NCBI GenBank assembly: GCA_026713245.1
Contig: JAPOOU010000044.1
Span: 1 to 54,405 of the forward strand
Source: Chloroflexota bacterium
GTDB taxonomy: Bacteria > Chloroflexota > Anaerolineae > Aggregatilineales > Phototrophicaceae
Length of the DNA stretch: 54,405 nt
Reading direction: 5' to 3'
Below the pieces are notes generated by a model. The model did not search any database, was not told where the DNA came from, and saw only the letters and a list, made by a program, of their open reading frames with translations. Positions 16,637 to 25,807 of the stretch are shown piece after piece. The translations under genes and the position numbers were made by a program. Position 1 is the stretch's first letter. Each line of letters begins with the position of its first letter.

Positions 16637-17472
16637 CTACGGGCGTATGTAATGATTCCGAAATATGAGACGCTTCCTGCCGAGCATATTTCGAAAATCA
16701 TCTAGCCAGAGCTAAACGCGAACATATAGTCGCCCTTTGCTTTGCGCTTTCTGCTATGTTCGCATTATGCCGCTTTCTAAGTAGCTCTAAAAAAACAATG
16801 AAAATATCGCACAGTGAAGAGATGGCTAAAAATATCGCAAACAGTGTAAGGGAGATCCTTGCATCGCCCGTTTTTGTCCTTCACCATGCTTCACCTTGTG
16901 CGCGACGAACTTGCTACGAATTACATCCCAGCATATCCGAGTCGAAAGGGAAAAATGATTGACCAGAAAATCATGTTTCCGGGACAACCCGGAATCTCTG
17001 AAAACCAGTAAACACAAGGGTTTCACGTTTCCGAGCTGCCCATACCCGCCAATAATCTCAAGGTCTGTTAGGGGCTGTTCAGGGCTGTTGGCAGTGTTCC
17101 CTGGGGGGGAAATGAGGAGGATTAATGCGAATATCACCACCGCTGAAGCTGCTTGTCGCTCGCCACAAAGAGCCTGCGAGCGGCCCCAATCTGCCGGCGC
17201 AATCGGCGCTTTGTCCGAAAAAGAGTTCTTATTGTCCGAAAATCGGACAAAGTCGGACAAAATTCAAACATAAATCAAACCGTGCGCGCGACAGTAAGCC
17301 TCGAGAACATAGCGCCTGGCGACCATCGCCTCCTTTCGCTCTCGCAAACGCGCTGGCCCTGTCGGATACTTTGCATCCGCTACCTGTGGTCAAGCAGCTT
17401 CGACTCTTCATATTTGGGTCGAACTTGCAATAATAACAGCGCTGATCTTACGCAGGAAAGCCATTACCTGAC
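16637..17472. other. 836-base gene-free region with several inverted and direct repeats
   Basis: No convincing gene on either strand. The open frames here overlap each other, have odd composition and lack ribosome-binding sites. Structures seen: TTCCGAAATATG (16655) against CATATTTCGAAA (16684), a possible terminator for the acyltransferase; GCGAACATA (16717) against TATGTTCGC (16755); the direct pair AAAATATCGCACAGTG (16801) and AAAATATCGCAAACAGTG (16828); GGGCTGTTCAGGGCTGTTGG near 17070; and the TTGTCCGA array at 17211-17260. The mixture resembles a relic of mobile DNA, but nothing names it. Confidence 0.5.
17211..17260. repeat. Nested TTGTCCGA / TCGGACAA array
   Basis: TTGTCCGA occurs at 17211-17218 and 17232-17239, and its exact complement TCGGACAA at 17243-17250 and 17253-17260. 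The inner pair forms a perfect 8-bp hairpin with a 3-base loop. Four exact 8-mers in 50 bases suggests a binding-site array or recombination site. Confidence 0.8.
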
Positions 17473-18279
17473 ATGAGCCATTGGTCGAACATGCCGTCTG
17501 CGGCTGACCGCGCCCTAAAGTGGCGCAGCTACTGGAATCTGTTCCTCTCCCTGGTCAGCCGCGATATACGCGCGCGCTATCGCCGGACGATACTAGGCCC
17601 GCTATGGGCGATCATTCCGGCGATTTTGACGACCGCGATCTTCAGTTTCTTGCACCGCGTCGTCGAGATCGACACCGAAGGCGCGCCCCATCTGGTTTTT
17701 GTCTTCGCCGCCACCGTCCCCTGGACTTATTTTCAGACATCGGTCATTCGCATTCCCTTTGGCATCCTTGCCAATGGTACGCTTCTGCGCAAGATGGCCG
17801 TCCCGCGCTTCATTTTTCCGCTGGTCGTCCTGGCAACCACCTTCTTCGACTTTGTCATGTCGTCGATCGTGCTCTTCGTCGCCCTGCTGCTTTATCAGAT
17901 GCCGATCACCTGGGCCTGGCTCTGGCTGCCGCTGTTGGTGGCGATGGTGAGCTTGCTGGCTTGGGGCGTTGGCATCGGCATCGCGGCCTTCACCGTCTAC
18001 CGGCGCGACATGCTGCATGGCTTGCAGTACTTCATGCAAGTCTGGCTGTTCCTGACGCCGGTGATCTATTCCTCCAAAGAGCTGGCGAGCAACCTGCAAA
18101 TCGTCTACCGGCTTAATCCGACGGTCGGCATCATCGACGGCTTCCGCAGAGTATTGATCTTCGGGCAGCCGCCCGATCCCGAGTCGCTTTTGATCAGCTT
18201 GGTCGTTACGCTGTTGATTCTGCTGGTCGCCTTCCCGCTCTTCCAGGTCTTGTCACAGTACTTTGCCGATGTTCTGTAG
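17473..18279 (+). CDS. Polysaccharide ABC exporter, permease (Wzm/TagG type)
   Basis: A 268-residue ABC-2 type permease with about six membrane segments. The N-terminal DIRARYRRTILGPLWAIIPAILTT is the hallmark of O-antigen, teichoic-acid and capsule exporters, followed by ATVPWTYFQTSV. The protein would move lipid-linked glycan across the inner membrane together with the ATPase encoded 67 bases downstream. The start at ATG 17473 has AGGAAAG rather far (14 bases) upstream, and ATG 17500 is an alternative. No glycosyltransferases lie nearby, so the glycan is made elsewhere. Family is certain, cargo unknown. Confidence 0.92.
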   Translation: MSHWSNMPSAADRALKWRSYWNLFLSLVSRDIRARYRRTILGPLWAIIPAILTTAIFSFLHRVVEIDTEGAPHLVFVFAATVPWTYFQTSVIRIPFGILANGTLLRKMAVPRFIFPLVVLATTFFDFVMSSIVLFVALLLYQMPITWAWLWLPLLVAMVSLLAWGVGIGIAAFTVYRRDMLHGLQYFMQVWLFLTPVIYSSKELASNLQIVYRLNPTVGIIDGFRRVLIFGQPPDPESLLISLVVTLLILLVAFPLFQVLSQYFADVL

Positions 18280-18346
18280 CGAAGGTCAGCATTCGAGATG
18301 TCTTTTACGCGCCTGACAGGTACATGATGATCCGAGAGAAGCAGTC

Positions 18347-19606
18347 ATGCCCAAAGATCTAGCCATACACGTCGAAGATGTATGGAAGCGTTACGGCTTG
18401 CCGCTACGCCCGTACCTGCGCCGACAGTTCGATGAACTGACGGGTCGGGGGGGAAACGGCTTCGCGGCCTATGGTCCCTGGGCATTGCAAGACGTCTCCT
18501 TCCAGGTCGAACAAGGCGAGTCACTGGGCATCGTCGGCAAAAACGGGGCGGGGAAGAGCACCTTGCTCAAGTTGCTGGCGGGCGTCAGCCCGGTCACGCA
18601 CGGGCGAGTCGAGATTAATGGGCGCCTCTTCCCGATGATCGAGTTAGCGGCCGGCATGCACCGTGACTTGACCGGCCGTGAGAATATCAAGCTGCTGGGC
18701 GCCATCATGGGTTTCACCGCGGCGCAAATGGACGCCAAGATGCCCGAAATCGAATCTTTCGCGGAATTGGGAGAATGGCTGGACAAACCGGTCTACCAGT
18801 ATTCCAGCGGCATGCAAGCCCGTCTTGGCTTCAGCGTCGCAGTAAACGTCGACGCCGATATCCTCTTGATCGACGAGGTGCTTTCGGTGGGGGACGTCAA
18901 CTTCCAGAAGAAATGCCTGACGCGCATGGACGAACTCTCGATCAGCGGCGTGACCGTGATTTTTGTCACGCACAATCCATATAACATCGAGCGCATCTGC
19001 GATCGCGCTATTTACCTGCGCGAGGGGAGGGTCACCGCCGCCGGTTCCCCCAGCGATATCCTCACCGCCTATTTCCAGCAGGCTATCGACAAGTCAAAGG
19101 TCTTCGCCAGCGCCGAGGTCCCGGCCGCCGAACTGCGGGAAGGCACCGGCAGCTTCCGCGTCGCCGATGTCACCATGCGCGATGTGCATAGCGGCGCGGT
19201 CATCACCAGCTTCCATACCGGCGATTCCGTCTTGTTCGAGCTGACGCTGAAGGTCCGCGAGCCGACGAGCAATTATCGCTTTTCCCTGCGCATCCTCGAT
19301 CCTGCGGGAACGATCCTGAGTTTTGTTGACATACCCAGCGCCCGGCGCGCCAGCCTGGCGCTGCGCGAAGATGCCACGCTGCAATGCACAATTGAAAATA
19401 TCAATCTGCTGCCGGGCGAATACTGGATCGACATCGTCGCCCGGGAAGTCGCCGGACCCGTGATCGATTCGATATCTTTCGCGCTGTCCTTCCTGGTGAC
19501 CGGGGATAGCGAAGTCATGCAGCGTACGGAAAACCGCGGCATCGTCTATTTGCCGGCGGCTTGGCAGCTTGCCGGATCCGAGCCTGAGCCAGAAACATTG
19601 CCCTGA
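18347..19606 (+). CDS. Polysaccharide ABC exporter ATPase with Wzt-type sugar-binding C-terminus
   Basis: 419 residues. The ATPase domain (about 1-250) has Walker A GKNGAGKST, signature YSSGMQARLGFSVAV and Walker B DILLIDEVLSVGD. The C-terminal domain (about 265-410, with GDSVLFELTLKV, FSLRILDPAGTILSF and LLPGEYWIDIVAREV) looks like the Wzt C-terminal beta-sandwich, which in gram-negative bacteria recognises the finished chain end of the O-antigen. That implies export of a glycan with a recognised terminal cap. It pairs with the upstream permease and uses a GAGAGAAGC ribosome-binding site. A Wzt-type C-domain suggests an O-antigen-like surface polymer. Confidence 0.92.
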   Translation: MPKDLAIHVEDVWKRYGLPLRPYLRRQFDELTGRGGNGFAAYGPWALQDVSFQVEQGESLGIVGKNGAGKSTLLKLLAGVSPVTHGRVEINGRLFPMIELAAGMHRDLTGRENIKLLGAIMGFTAAQMDAKMPEIESFAELGEWLDKPVYQYSSGMQARLGFSVAVNVDADILLIDEVLSVGDVNFQKKCLTRMDELSISGVTVIFVTHNPYNIERICDRAIYLREGRVTAAGSPSDILTAYFQQAIDKSKVFASAEVPAAELREGTGSFRVADVTMRDVHSGAVITSFHTGDSVLFELTLKVREPTSNYRFSLRILDPAGTILSFVDIPSARRASLALREDATLQCTIENINLLPGEYWIDIVAREVAGPVIDSISFALSFLVTGDSEVMQRTENRGIVYLPAAWQLAGSEPEPETLP

Positions 19607-19667
19607 CCATTTTGTGAATTCAACGCAGACCATCCGAGTACGAGCCGCACCCGTTGGATGCGCAACC

Positions 19668-19748
19668 TCACTTCAAGAAGAAGAGCAACAGAACGGCGAC
19701 GACGATCGCCAGCGCAACATACCAAGGAATGACGTAAATCGGTTCCAT
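19668..19748 (-). CDS. Possible 26-residue single-pass membrane peptide
   Basis: ATG 19748 to TGA 19668. The peptide begins MEPIYVIPWYVALAIV and ends in a run of Leu and Phe then Lys, an almost ideal single membrane span. A GTG 9 bases earlier is an alternative start. The ribosome-binding site is weak (GAAGCGG). It sits between the exporter ATPase and the phosphotransferase on the other strand. Too short to judge by homology. Confidence 0.35.
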   Translation of the reverse strand: MEPIYVIPWYVALAIVVAVLLLFFLK

Positions 19749-19849
19749 CCGCTTCACCACAGTTTCACTTGCCGGAGCGTCACTTTTAAGTCTAGCGGCG
19801 CCTGGCCGGCCGTCAACATTTTCTAATCTGCCATGTCCGCGTGTTCGGA

Positions 19850-19878
19850 TTGCCGCGTCCGATCTTCCCGGCTACAAT
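19850..19878 (+). promoter_or_regulatory. Strong promoter placing the phosphotransferase mRNA start at its ATG
   Basis: TTGCCG (19850-19855), 17-base spacer, TACAAT (19873-19878). Transcription should begin near 19885, two bases before ATG 19887, so a leaderless mRNA is predicted. Confidence 0.65.
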
Positions 19879-19886
19879 CGCAAGTC

Positions 19887-20771
19887 ATGCATATTTCAAG
19901 CGAGCGCGCCCAGAATGCGCTGACCGCCGTCAACCGCGGCTGGGAATTGAAGGAGGTGCGGCAACTAGGTCCGCGCGCCGCCAAACTGAAAATACTCGCG
20001 GATCGCAATAAGCCGCGGCAGTTGATCTTGCTGTGGCACAGCGCCCGCGATCGGCAAGTCAATCCCGATATCGCTCGCGACGAATTCGCATTGTTGGAGA
20101 TCCTGTCACGCGCCGGGCTAGCCGTGCCGCGACCTTTGATTGTGGATTCCGGGGCCCCGATCCCATTCCTGATTACCGAATACATTGACGGCGAAACCCG
20201 CTTCGCGCCGGCAGATTTATCCGCGTTCTGTCATCAGATGGCGGACATCTTGACCGGCATCCATCGTATCGACATTAATCGACATGATCTCTCGTTTTTG
20301 CATGATCAACGAAGGAGGATCGAGGAATGGATGCGCGAAACAACAAACGACGCCTACGGCATCCGCGCGGCCATGAGGGCAGCCCTGCCACGCTTTCAAT
20401 GCAACGATGCGGTCCTGCTGCACGGCGATTTCTGGCCCGGCAATCTGCTTTGGCGCGCCGATCAACTGGCGGCGATCATCGACTGGGAGGATGCCATGCA
20501 GGGCGATCCGCTGGGGGACTTGGGCAAGAGTCGCCTGGAAATGCTTTGGGCGCTTGGCGCAGAAGCGATGGACGCGTACACAGCTGGCTATGAGGCGCGG
20601 AATCCCGGGCTGGATTATAGTTGCTTGCCCTTCTGGGATCTCTGGGGAGCGCTGCGATTGCCGCACTTTGCCAATTGGTCGGCGGACGCGGACAAGACCG
20701 CGCGCATGGGAGCGCAGTACGAGTGCTTCACAAGACGGGCTATCGCCGCGCTAGAGTCCGCGCAGGAATGA
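19887..20771 (+). CDS. Aminoglycoside-phosphotransferase-family kinase
   Basis: A 294-residue small-molecule kinase of the APH/choline-kinase fold. It has the hinge region PFLITEYIDGE, the catalytic loop HGDFWPGNLLW (the HxDxxxxN motif) and the metal-binding IDWEDAMQGDPLGDL. ATG 19887 is preferred to the in-frame ATG at 19833 because the promoter at 19850-19878 lies between them. No Shine-Dalgarno is seen, consistent with a leaderless start. The last 21 bases overlap the end of menH on the other strand. The substrate is not readable. Many such chromosomal kinases act on sugars, amines or choline rather than antibiotics, so resistance should not be assumed. Confidence 0.85.
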   Translation: MHISSERAQNALTAVNRGWELKEVRQLGPRAAKLKILADRNKPRQLILLWHSARDRQVNPDIARDEFALLEILSRAGLAVPRPLIVDSGAPIPFLITEYIDGETRFAPADLSAFCHQMADILTGIHRIDINRHDLSFLHDQRRRIEEWMRETTNDAYGIRAAMRAALPRFQCNDAVLLHGDFWPGNLLWRADQLAAIIDWEDAMQGDPLGDLGKSRLEMLWALGAEAMDAYTAGYEARNPGLDYSCLPFWDLWGALRLPHFANWSADADKTARMGAQYECFTRRAIAALESAQE

Positions 20772-21569
20772 CTTGACCCGCTCCTGGAATACCAGCGGCT
20801 GCTCGAGATGGATATTGTGCCCGGCGCCCGGAATCACCAGCAATTCGGCGCCGGGCATCTGCCGAGCCATCAGTTGATTGATGGAGACGAACTTGCTGTC
20901 CTCCTCGCCGACCATCAGGAGCGCAGGCATCGTCACTTGCTCCAGATGCGGCCACAGGCTGGGCTGCGCGCCGCTGCCCATGCCGCGCAGGCTATTGGCC
21001 AGTCCTGTGGCGCTGTTGCCCAGGCGCTGCTTCCGCTGCGTTGACAGGATATCTTCGGACAACGTTTGCTGCGATTTCCAAAGCGGCAGTTTCTCCCAAT
21101 AGTCCACGAACCAGGCGATGCCCATCGTCTCGATACGCTCCGCCAAGGCTCCGTCTTGGCGACGGCGTCGTTCGCGCTCGGCGGCGTCGGCCAATCCCGG
21201 CGAGGCGCTTTCCAGGATCAAGCTGCGGAAGCGCGCCGGATAGCCCAGTGCCAGGCGCAGCGCCAGCCGCCCGCCCATTGAGTAACCCAGCAAATGACAG
21301 GTCGGGGTACGCAAGTCATCGAGCAGGGCTGCGATATCGCAGGAAATGCGCTCCATGTGATAAGCGCGGACCTGCGTCGGCTTGTCACTGGCGCCATGAC
21401 CCAAGATATCGACGGCGATAACCCGGTACTCGCTCTCTAATCCGGCTCGCAGGTCGGCCCAGGTGCTTTTCTCGCCGCCGAAACCATGCAAGAGCAGCAG
21501 CGCTTCGCCCTGCCCGCCCATTATCAGGTCGTAATGATGACCGTTGACATGCGATCCGCCGCTAGTCAT
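20751..21569 (-). CDS. menH: MenH-like alpha/beta hydrolase (SHCHC synthase)
   Basis: 272 residues. Expected reaction: removal of pyruvate from SEPHCHC to give SHCHC, third step of classical menaquinone synthesis, in the cytoplasm. The fold shows LLLHGFGGEKSTWADL (oxyanion loop), the nucleophile elbow GYSMGGRLALRLAL, typical of MenH, and a C-terminal GAGHNIHLEQP with the catalytic His. The assignment rests on these motifs and on being the last gene of the men cluster. Its ATG overlaps the menE stop by 8 bases, so translation is coupled. Its 3' end overlaps the convergent kinase gene by 21 bases. Confidence 0.88.
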   Translation of the reverse strand: MTSGGSHVNGHHYDLIMGGQGEALLLLHGFGGEKSTWADLRAGLESEYRVIAVDILGHGASDKPTQVRAYHMERISCDIAALLDDLRTPTCHLLGYSMGGRLALRLALGYPARFRSLILESASPGLADAAERERRRRQDGALAERIETMGIAWFVDYWEKLPLWKSQQTLSEDILSTQRKQRLGNSATGLANSLRGMGSGAQPSLWPHLEQVTMPALLMVGEEDSKFVSINQLMARQMPGAELLVIPGAGHNIHLEQPLVFQERVKSFLRGL

Positions 21570-23049
21570 TGAAGAGTTTCCGCACTTCCCGCCGTAGTAT
21601 CTTGCCCGACGACGCGCGCGGGAAGGCGCTGACGAAACGGATCTCGCGCGGGATTTTGTACGCAGCTAGCCTCTGGCGCGCAAATGCCACAATTGCGTCT
21701 TGGGAAAGGACTTGCGATTCGCTCAATTGAACGGCCGCCGCGACGCGCTGTCCCCATTTGGCATCCTCCAGCCCGATCGCGACCGCTTCTTCAACGGCGG
21801 GATGCTCGCGCAGCGCCTTCTCCACTTCAGCCGGATAGATATTTTCGCCACCACTGACAATCAGGTCTTCACGACGCTGCAGGACGACCAGATCGCCGTC
21901 CGCATCGAGGTAGCCGATATCGCCCGTATGCAGCCAGCCGTTCCGCAGCGATCTTGCCGTGGCTGCCGGCTCATTGTGGTAGCCGCGCATGACTTGCGGT
22001 CCTTTGACGATGATTTCGCCCGGCGCGCCCGGCGCTGCGTCGTCGCCGCGCTCATCAAGCACCCGCAATTGCGTGAACAGCAATGGCTTGCCGACGCTTT
22101 CGGGTTTGCTCTGTAGTTGATCGGGCGTCGCCGTCGCGACCTGCGATGCCGCCTCGCTCAATCCATAACTGGGGGCTATCGGGATACCCTCTTCGAAACA
22201 ACGCGAGACCAGCGTCACCGGCGTCGCCTCCCCACCGAGCAAGACGAGTCGGAGCCGCGGATTCCACGGGCGCGCCTTGGCATCCAACAGGCGCGACAAC
22301 ATCGTCGGCACCAGGGATATCATGGATATCGGTCGCTCCGCCAGCAGCCGATTCACCGTATCGGCGTCAAAACGCTTCATGGGCGACAATTCAACGGCTG
22401 TGCCGTATATCAATGAGCGCATAATGATGCTCAATCCGCCCACGTGATAAAGCGGCAAGACGCACAGCCAGCGATCGTCTGGCAGCACGCCCAATCGAAA
22501 TGCCGAGCCGAGCGCGCTCTGGAATATGTTGTTGTATGTCAAAATCGCGGCTTTCGGTCGTCCGCTGGTGCCGGAGGTGTGAATGATGGCAAAGTCGCGG
22601 CCGAGGCGCTTGCCCGCCCCGGCGTATGCATCGTCCCACGCAGTCAAACTGGCCACATCGGGAAAGACCAGCGTGGCGTCGGCGGCGGCGCGGGCAAGCG
22701 CCTCGCCATCGCGCTCGCAGATCAACAAACGACAGCCGCCGTTCTTAAGCTGCCATTTGAGTTCCTCAGCGGTCAGGCGGGTATTCAAAGGCACGATCAC
22801 AGCGCCGAGGCGCATCAACGCCAGCAGGCTCAAAACCGATGCCGGGCCATTGCTCATCAACAGCGCCACATGATCGCCCGCACGTACATTTGCGCTCGTC
22901 CGAATGTAAGCAACCGTGGCGCGCGTCAAGCGATCCATATCGGCGAAGCTGTATGATTCGTCGCCGATGTGAAGAAAGATTTTTTGCGGCGTAGCGCAAA
23001 CGCGCGCGCTCAACCAATCAGCGCTTGTTTCAGGTCCGACAACAGGCAT
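21562..23049 (-). CDS. menE: o-Succinylbenzoate-CoA ligase
   Basis: A 495-residue adenylate-forming ligase that joins o-succinylbenzoate to CoA in menaquinone synthesis. AMP-binding motifs are IIHTSGTSGRPKAAIL (about 165-180) and YGLSEAASQVA. The C-terminal hinge reads TGDIGYLDADGDLVVLQRR then DLIVSGGENIYPAEVE, and the catalytic-Lys region is SSGKILRREVRKL. The family also contains fatty acyl-CoA ligases, but the position between menB and menH makes MenE the best call. GGAAA lies 8 bases before ATG 23049, and menB ends 30 bases upstream. Confidence 0.92.
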   Translation of the reverse strand: MPVVGPETSADWLSARVCATPQKIFLHIGDESYSFADMDRLTRATVAYIRTSANVRAGDHVALLMSNGPASVLSLLALMRLGAVIVPLNTRLTAEELKWQLKNGGCRLLICERDGEALARAAADATLVFPDVASLTAWDDAYAGAGKRLGRDFAIIHTSGTSGRPKAAILTYNNIFQSALGSAFRLGVLPDDRWLCVLPLYHVGGLSIIMRSLIYGTAVELSPMKRFDADTVNRLLAERPISMISLVPTMLSRLLDAKARPWNPRLRLVLLGGEATPVTLVSRCFEEGIPIAPSYGLSEAASQVATATPDQLQSKPESVGKPLLFTQLRVLDERGDDAAPGAPGEIIVKGPQVMRGYHNEPAATARSLRNGWLHTGDIGYLDADGDLVVLQRREDLIVSGGENIYPAEVEKALREHPAVEEAVAIGLEDAKWGQRVAAAVQLSESQVLSQDAIVAFARQRLAAYKIPREIRFVSAFPRASSGKILRREVRKLFND

Positions 23050-23079
23050 GAGTTATTTCCAGGCAACGGTAGCGCCAGG

Positions 23080-23967
23080 TCAAGCCCGGCGCGGAAACTT
23101 GCTGAAGTCAGGCTTGCGCCCTTCGAGGAATGCATTCTTGCCCTCGCTGCCTTCCTCCGTCATATAGAAGAGCATGGTGGCGTCACCCGCCAGAACCTGC
23201 ACCCCGGTCTGCCCGTCGAGCTCGGCGTTCAAACCGGCTTTGATGAAGCGCAGCGCCAGCGGGCTCTTGCTCAGTATCTCCCGCGACCAGCCCAGCGCTT
23301 CCCGTTCCAGTTCCGCCAGCGGCACGACGGTATTGACCATACCCATTTCCAGGGCTTGCTCGGCGCTGTATTGACGGCAGAGGAACCAGATCTCGCGCGC
23401 CTTCTTTTGCCCGACATGCGCCGCCAGAAAGGACGAGCCGAAACCGGCGTCGAAGCTGCCGACGATGGGACCGGTCTGGCCGTAGATCGCGTTATCGCTG
23501 GAGATAGTCAAATCGCAGCAAACATGCAAAACATGCCCGCCACCGATGGCGAAGCCCGGCACCACGGCGATGACCGGCTTGGGTATATTGCGGATATAGC
23601 GCTGCAATTGCAGGACGTTGAGCCGTGGCACGCCATCGTCGCCGACGTAGCCGGAGTGCCCGCGCACCCTTTGGTCGCCGCCGGCGCAAAATGACCAAAT
23701 GCCGTCTTTGTTACTGGGACCGTTGGCCGTGATCCACAAAACGCCGACCTCGCCGTCGTGCCAGGCATGCAGCAGGGCTTCGGTCATTTCGTCGATAGTC
23801 CCCGGCCGAAAGGCGTTGCGCAGGTTGGGCCGATCGAAGGCGATGCGCGCGATGCCCTCGGCTTTGTGATAAGTAATATCGTCATAGCGCTTGACCTCCT
23901 CCCAATCGGCCAGGCGCATCAGATACGCGGTCTTGATTTTTGCCTGCTCTTCCGCATTTGTCACCAT
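23080..23967 (-). CDS. menB: 1,4-Dihydroxy-2-naphthoyl-CoA synthase
   Basis: A 295-residue crotonase-fold enzyme that closes the naphthoquinone ring from o-succinylbenzoyl-CoA. The oxyanion and active-site regions are visible as [39 protein letters not shown] and [19 protein letters not shown], all closely MenB-like. The C-terminal [21 protein letters not shown] is the typical MenB ending that reaches into the neighbouring subunit. The start is ATG 23967, because AAGGAGAATACAG lies just before it. A longer frame to 24066 would overlap menD. menD ends 25 bases upstream. Confidence 0.96.
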   Translation of the reverse strand: MVTNAEEQAKIKTAYLMRLADWEEVKRYDDITYHKAEGIARIAFDRPNLRNAFRPGTIDEMTEALLHAWHDGEVGVLWITANGPSNKDGIWSFCAGGDQRVRGHSGYVGDDGVPRLNVLQLQRYIRNIPKPVIAVVPGFAIGGGHVLHVCCDLTISSDNAIYGQTGPIVGSFDAGFGSSFLAAHVGQKKAREIWFLCRQYSAEQALEMGMVNTVVPLAELEREALGWSREILSKSPLALRFIKAGLNAELDGQTGVQVLAGDATMLFYMTEEGSEGKNAFLEGRKPDFSKFPRRA

Positions 23968-23992
23968 CTGTATTCTCCTTACTGAAACGAAT

Positions 23993-25756
23993 TCATTCGC
24001 TTGCGTCCAATTGTTCGACCTCGGCGCGTATCGTCGCCATGATCTGCTCACGCCGTCGCAAGTCATTCAAGGCATCCGTGCGAACTTCAATGAGGGTCGA
24101 TCCGCGCCCCGCCACTGCCGCGCTGAAGGCCGCGCGAAATGCCGGGCGGTCATCAGCGCGCTGATAGTCCAAACCATAGAGTCGCGCGGCATGGGAGAAA
24201 TCCAGGCCATGCGCGGTGACGTAATAGTCGCTGAACGCCGGCTCGAACCGGCTAATCGGCAGCCGATGGAAGATGCCACCGCCCGCGTTATTCAACAGAA
24301 CGATCGTCACCGGTACGCCACAGCGCCTTATCGCCAACAAGCCATTCATATCGTGATAGAAGGTGATGTCGCCGACGATGGCCGCCAGTGGTCGCTCCCG
24401 ACAGGCCGCGCCGATGCCCAAAGCGGACGAGATATTGCCGTCGATGCCGGAAGCGCCGCGGTTGGCGAAGGCGAGGATCGGTCGATCGCTCGGCTTGCCA
24501 AATTGATCCAACTGCCGCACGGGCAAGCTGTTGCCGGCGAAGATCAGCCCGTCGGACGGCATCAGATCCACCACATCATAGACTGCCGCGCCATCGAAAT
24601 AGTCTCGCGTGCCTATCGCTTTGTCGATGAGTTTCCAGGCGATCTGCTCGGCACGGTGGATTCTGTCGCGGAAGGCGGTTTCTGTCGCCGGCGGATCGTC
24701 CGCGTATGGCATTGGCGCTGCCGACAAAGGATCCCAATGCACGAGATCCGTTATGCCGTGACTGTCGTCCGCCCATGCGCCGTCCCGATTGCAGTAGATA
24801 TGATGCTTCAAGTCCGCCTGCGCCACCAGGTCGCCCATCGCCTTGGACAAGGGTGGCGCGCCAAAGCGAATCAGCGCTTCGATCGACTTGAATTCGCAAA
24901 CGTCGCTGCCAAGATAAGTCTCATAAGCGCCCAGCGGCACATAACGCGCGCCCGCCGCGAGTCCGGTATTGCGCATGTTGGAGCTGTATTCCGCCAGAAT
25001 GGGATAGCCGCTTAGGCGCGACGCGCGGGCTGCCCAGCGCATCAGCGCCCCCGCTTCCGCCGCCGTGCGACAACTGCCGTGCCCAAAGTATATGATGCCC
25101 CTCTCCGCCCGGGCTTGGCCCCGCATCAGATCATCAAGCGCGGCGGCGTCGGACTGCTTCTCCCGCAAGAAACGCGTCGCTCCGCCGCGGTCGATATTCA
25201 TCACTTCGGCATCATCGTCGCCGGGCTCAAAGGGCTTGCGGAAGGGCAGATTGATATGCACGACGCCTCCTGCCGTCTTCGCCATCGCTCTGGCCGCCAG
25301 CGTCCGCAGGTTGCGCAAGGCCAGCGGCGGCGGATCCGCCTCCGGCAGCGGCGCGTCGACGAACCAGGCGACGGCGTCGCCGTAGAGCTTGACCTGGTCG
25401 ATGGTCTGATTGGCGCCGCTGTGCCGCAATTCAGGCGGCCGATCCGCGCTCAATATCAGCAGCGGGGTTCGGGATTGTCGCGCCTCGATTATCGCCGGGA
25501 AAAAGTTAGCCGCCGCCGAGCCCGATGTGCAGACCAGAGCCGCGGGTTCATTGCTTGCCGTCGCCAGCCCAAGCGCGAAGAAGGCGGCGCTTCGTTCATC
25601 CAGGTGAGAGGTGATGTCGATGGCATCCCGATGCCGGGCGAAGGCCAGGATCAGCGGCGTATGCCGCGACCCGGGCAATAAGCAGACCCGCTTCAAGCCC
25701 GCCGCCGCCAGCGCGTCAACAAAAACATTGGCATATAGGGTGTTCGAATTTGGCAT
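23993..25756 (-). CDS. menD: SEPHCHC synthase (thiamine diphosphate enzyme)
   Basis: About 587 residues. It condenses isochorismate with 2-oxoglutarate, the committing step of menaquinone synthesis. N-terminal [17 protein letters not shown] and [18 protein letters not shown], and C-terminal [17 protein letters not shown] then [14 protein letters not shown], are the pyrimidine and diphosphate/Mg sites of MenD. ATG 25756 is preferred, with a GTG at 25765 an alternative. Neither has a good ribosome-binding site, perhaps because the native upstream sequence was displaced by the repeat that begins 16 bases away at 25772. Confidence 0.95.
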   Translation of the reverse strand: MPNSNTLYANVFVDALAAAGLKRVCLLPGSRHTPLILAFARHRDAIDITSHLDERSAAFFALGLATASNEPAALVCTSGSAAANFFPAIIEARQSRTPLLILSADRPPELRHSGANQTIDQVKLYGDAVAWFVDAPLPEADPPPLALRNLRTLAARAMAKTAGGVVHINLPFRKPFEPGDDDAEVMNIDRGGATRFLREKQSDAAALDDLMRGQARAERGIIYFGHGSCRTAAEAGALMRWAARASRLSGYPILAEYSSNMRNTGLAAGARYVPLGAYETYLGSDVCEFKSIEALIRFGAPPLSKAMGDLVAQADLKHHIYCNRDGAWADDSHGITDLVHWDPLSAAPMPYADDPPATETAFRDRIHRAEQIAWKLIDKAIGTRDYFDGAAVYDVVDLMPSDGLIFAGNSLPVRQLDQFGKPSDRPILAFANRGASGIDGNISSALGIGAACRERPLAAIVGDITFYHDMNGLLAIRRCGVPVTIVLLNNAGGGIFHRLPISRFEPAFSDYYVTAHGLDFSHAARLYGLDYQRADDRPAFRAAFSAAVAGRGSTLIEVRTDALNDLRRREQIMATIRAEVEQLDASE

Positions 25757-25771
25757 GGAATTCACTTATAG

Positions 25772-25801
25772 TTAACCACCGAGGGCACAGAGAACACCGA
25801 G
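25772..25801. repeat. Left terminal inverted repeat of the GxxExxY unit
   Basis: Begins TTAACCACCGAGGGCACAG and ends AACACCGAG. It matches the complement of 26215-26244 at 26 of 30 positions. It lies between the menD start and the stop of the GxxExxY gene. Confidence 0.85.
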
Positions 25802-25807
25802 TAAAGT

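Noticed and set aside
16826..17260. 144-codon frame on the minus strand in the gene-free region
   Set aside because: No recognisable domain, no ribosome-binding site, and it spans the TTGTCCGA array.
19887..20771. Antibiotic-resistance aminoglycoside phosphotransferase
   Set aside because: Only the general kinase fold is visible. Chromosomal relatives have many substrates, so resistance is not supported.
23891..25015. Open frame of 374 codons on the plus strand opposite menD/menB
   Set aside because: Lies over motif-complete MenD on the other strand; arises from G/C-rich codon bias.
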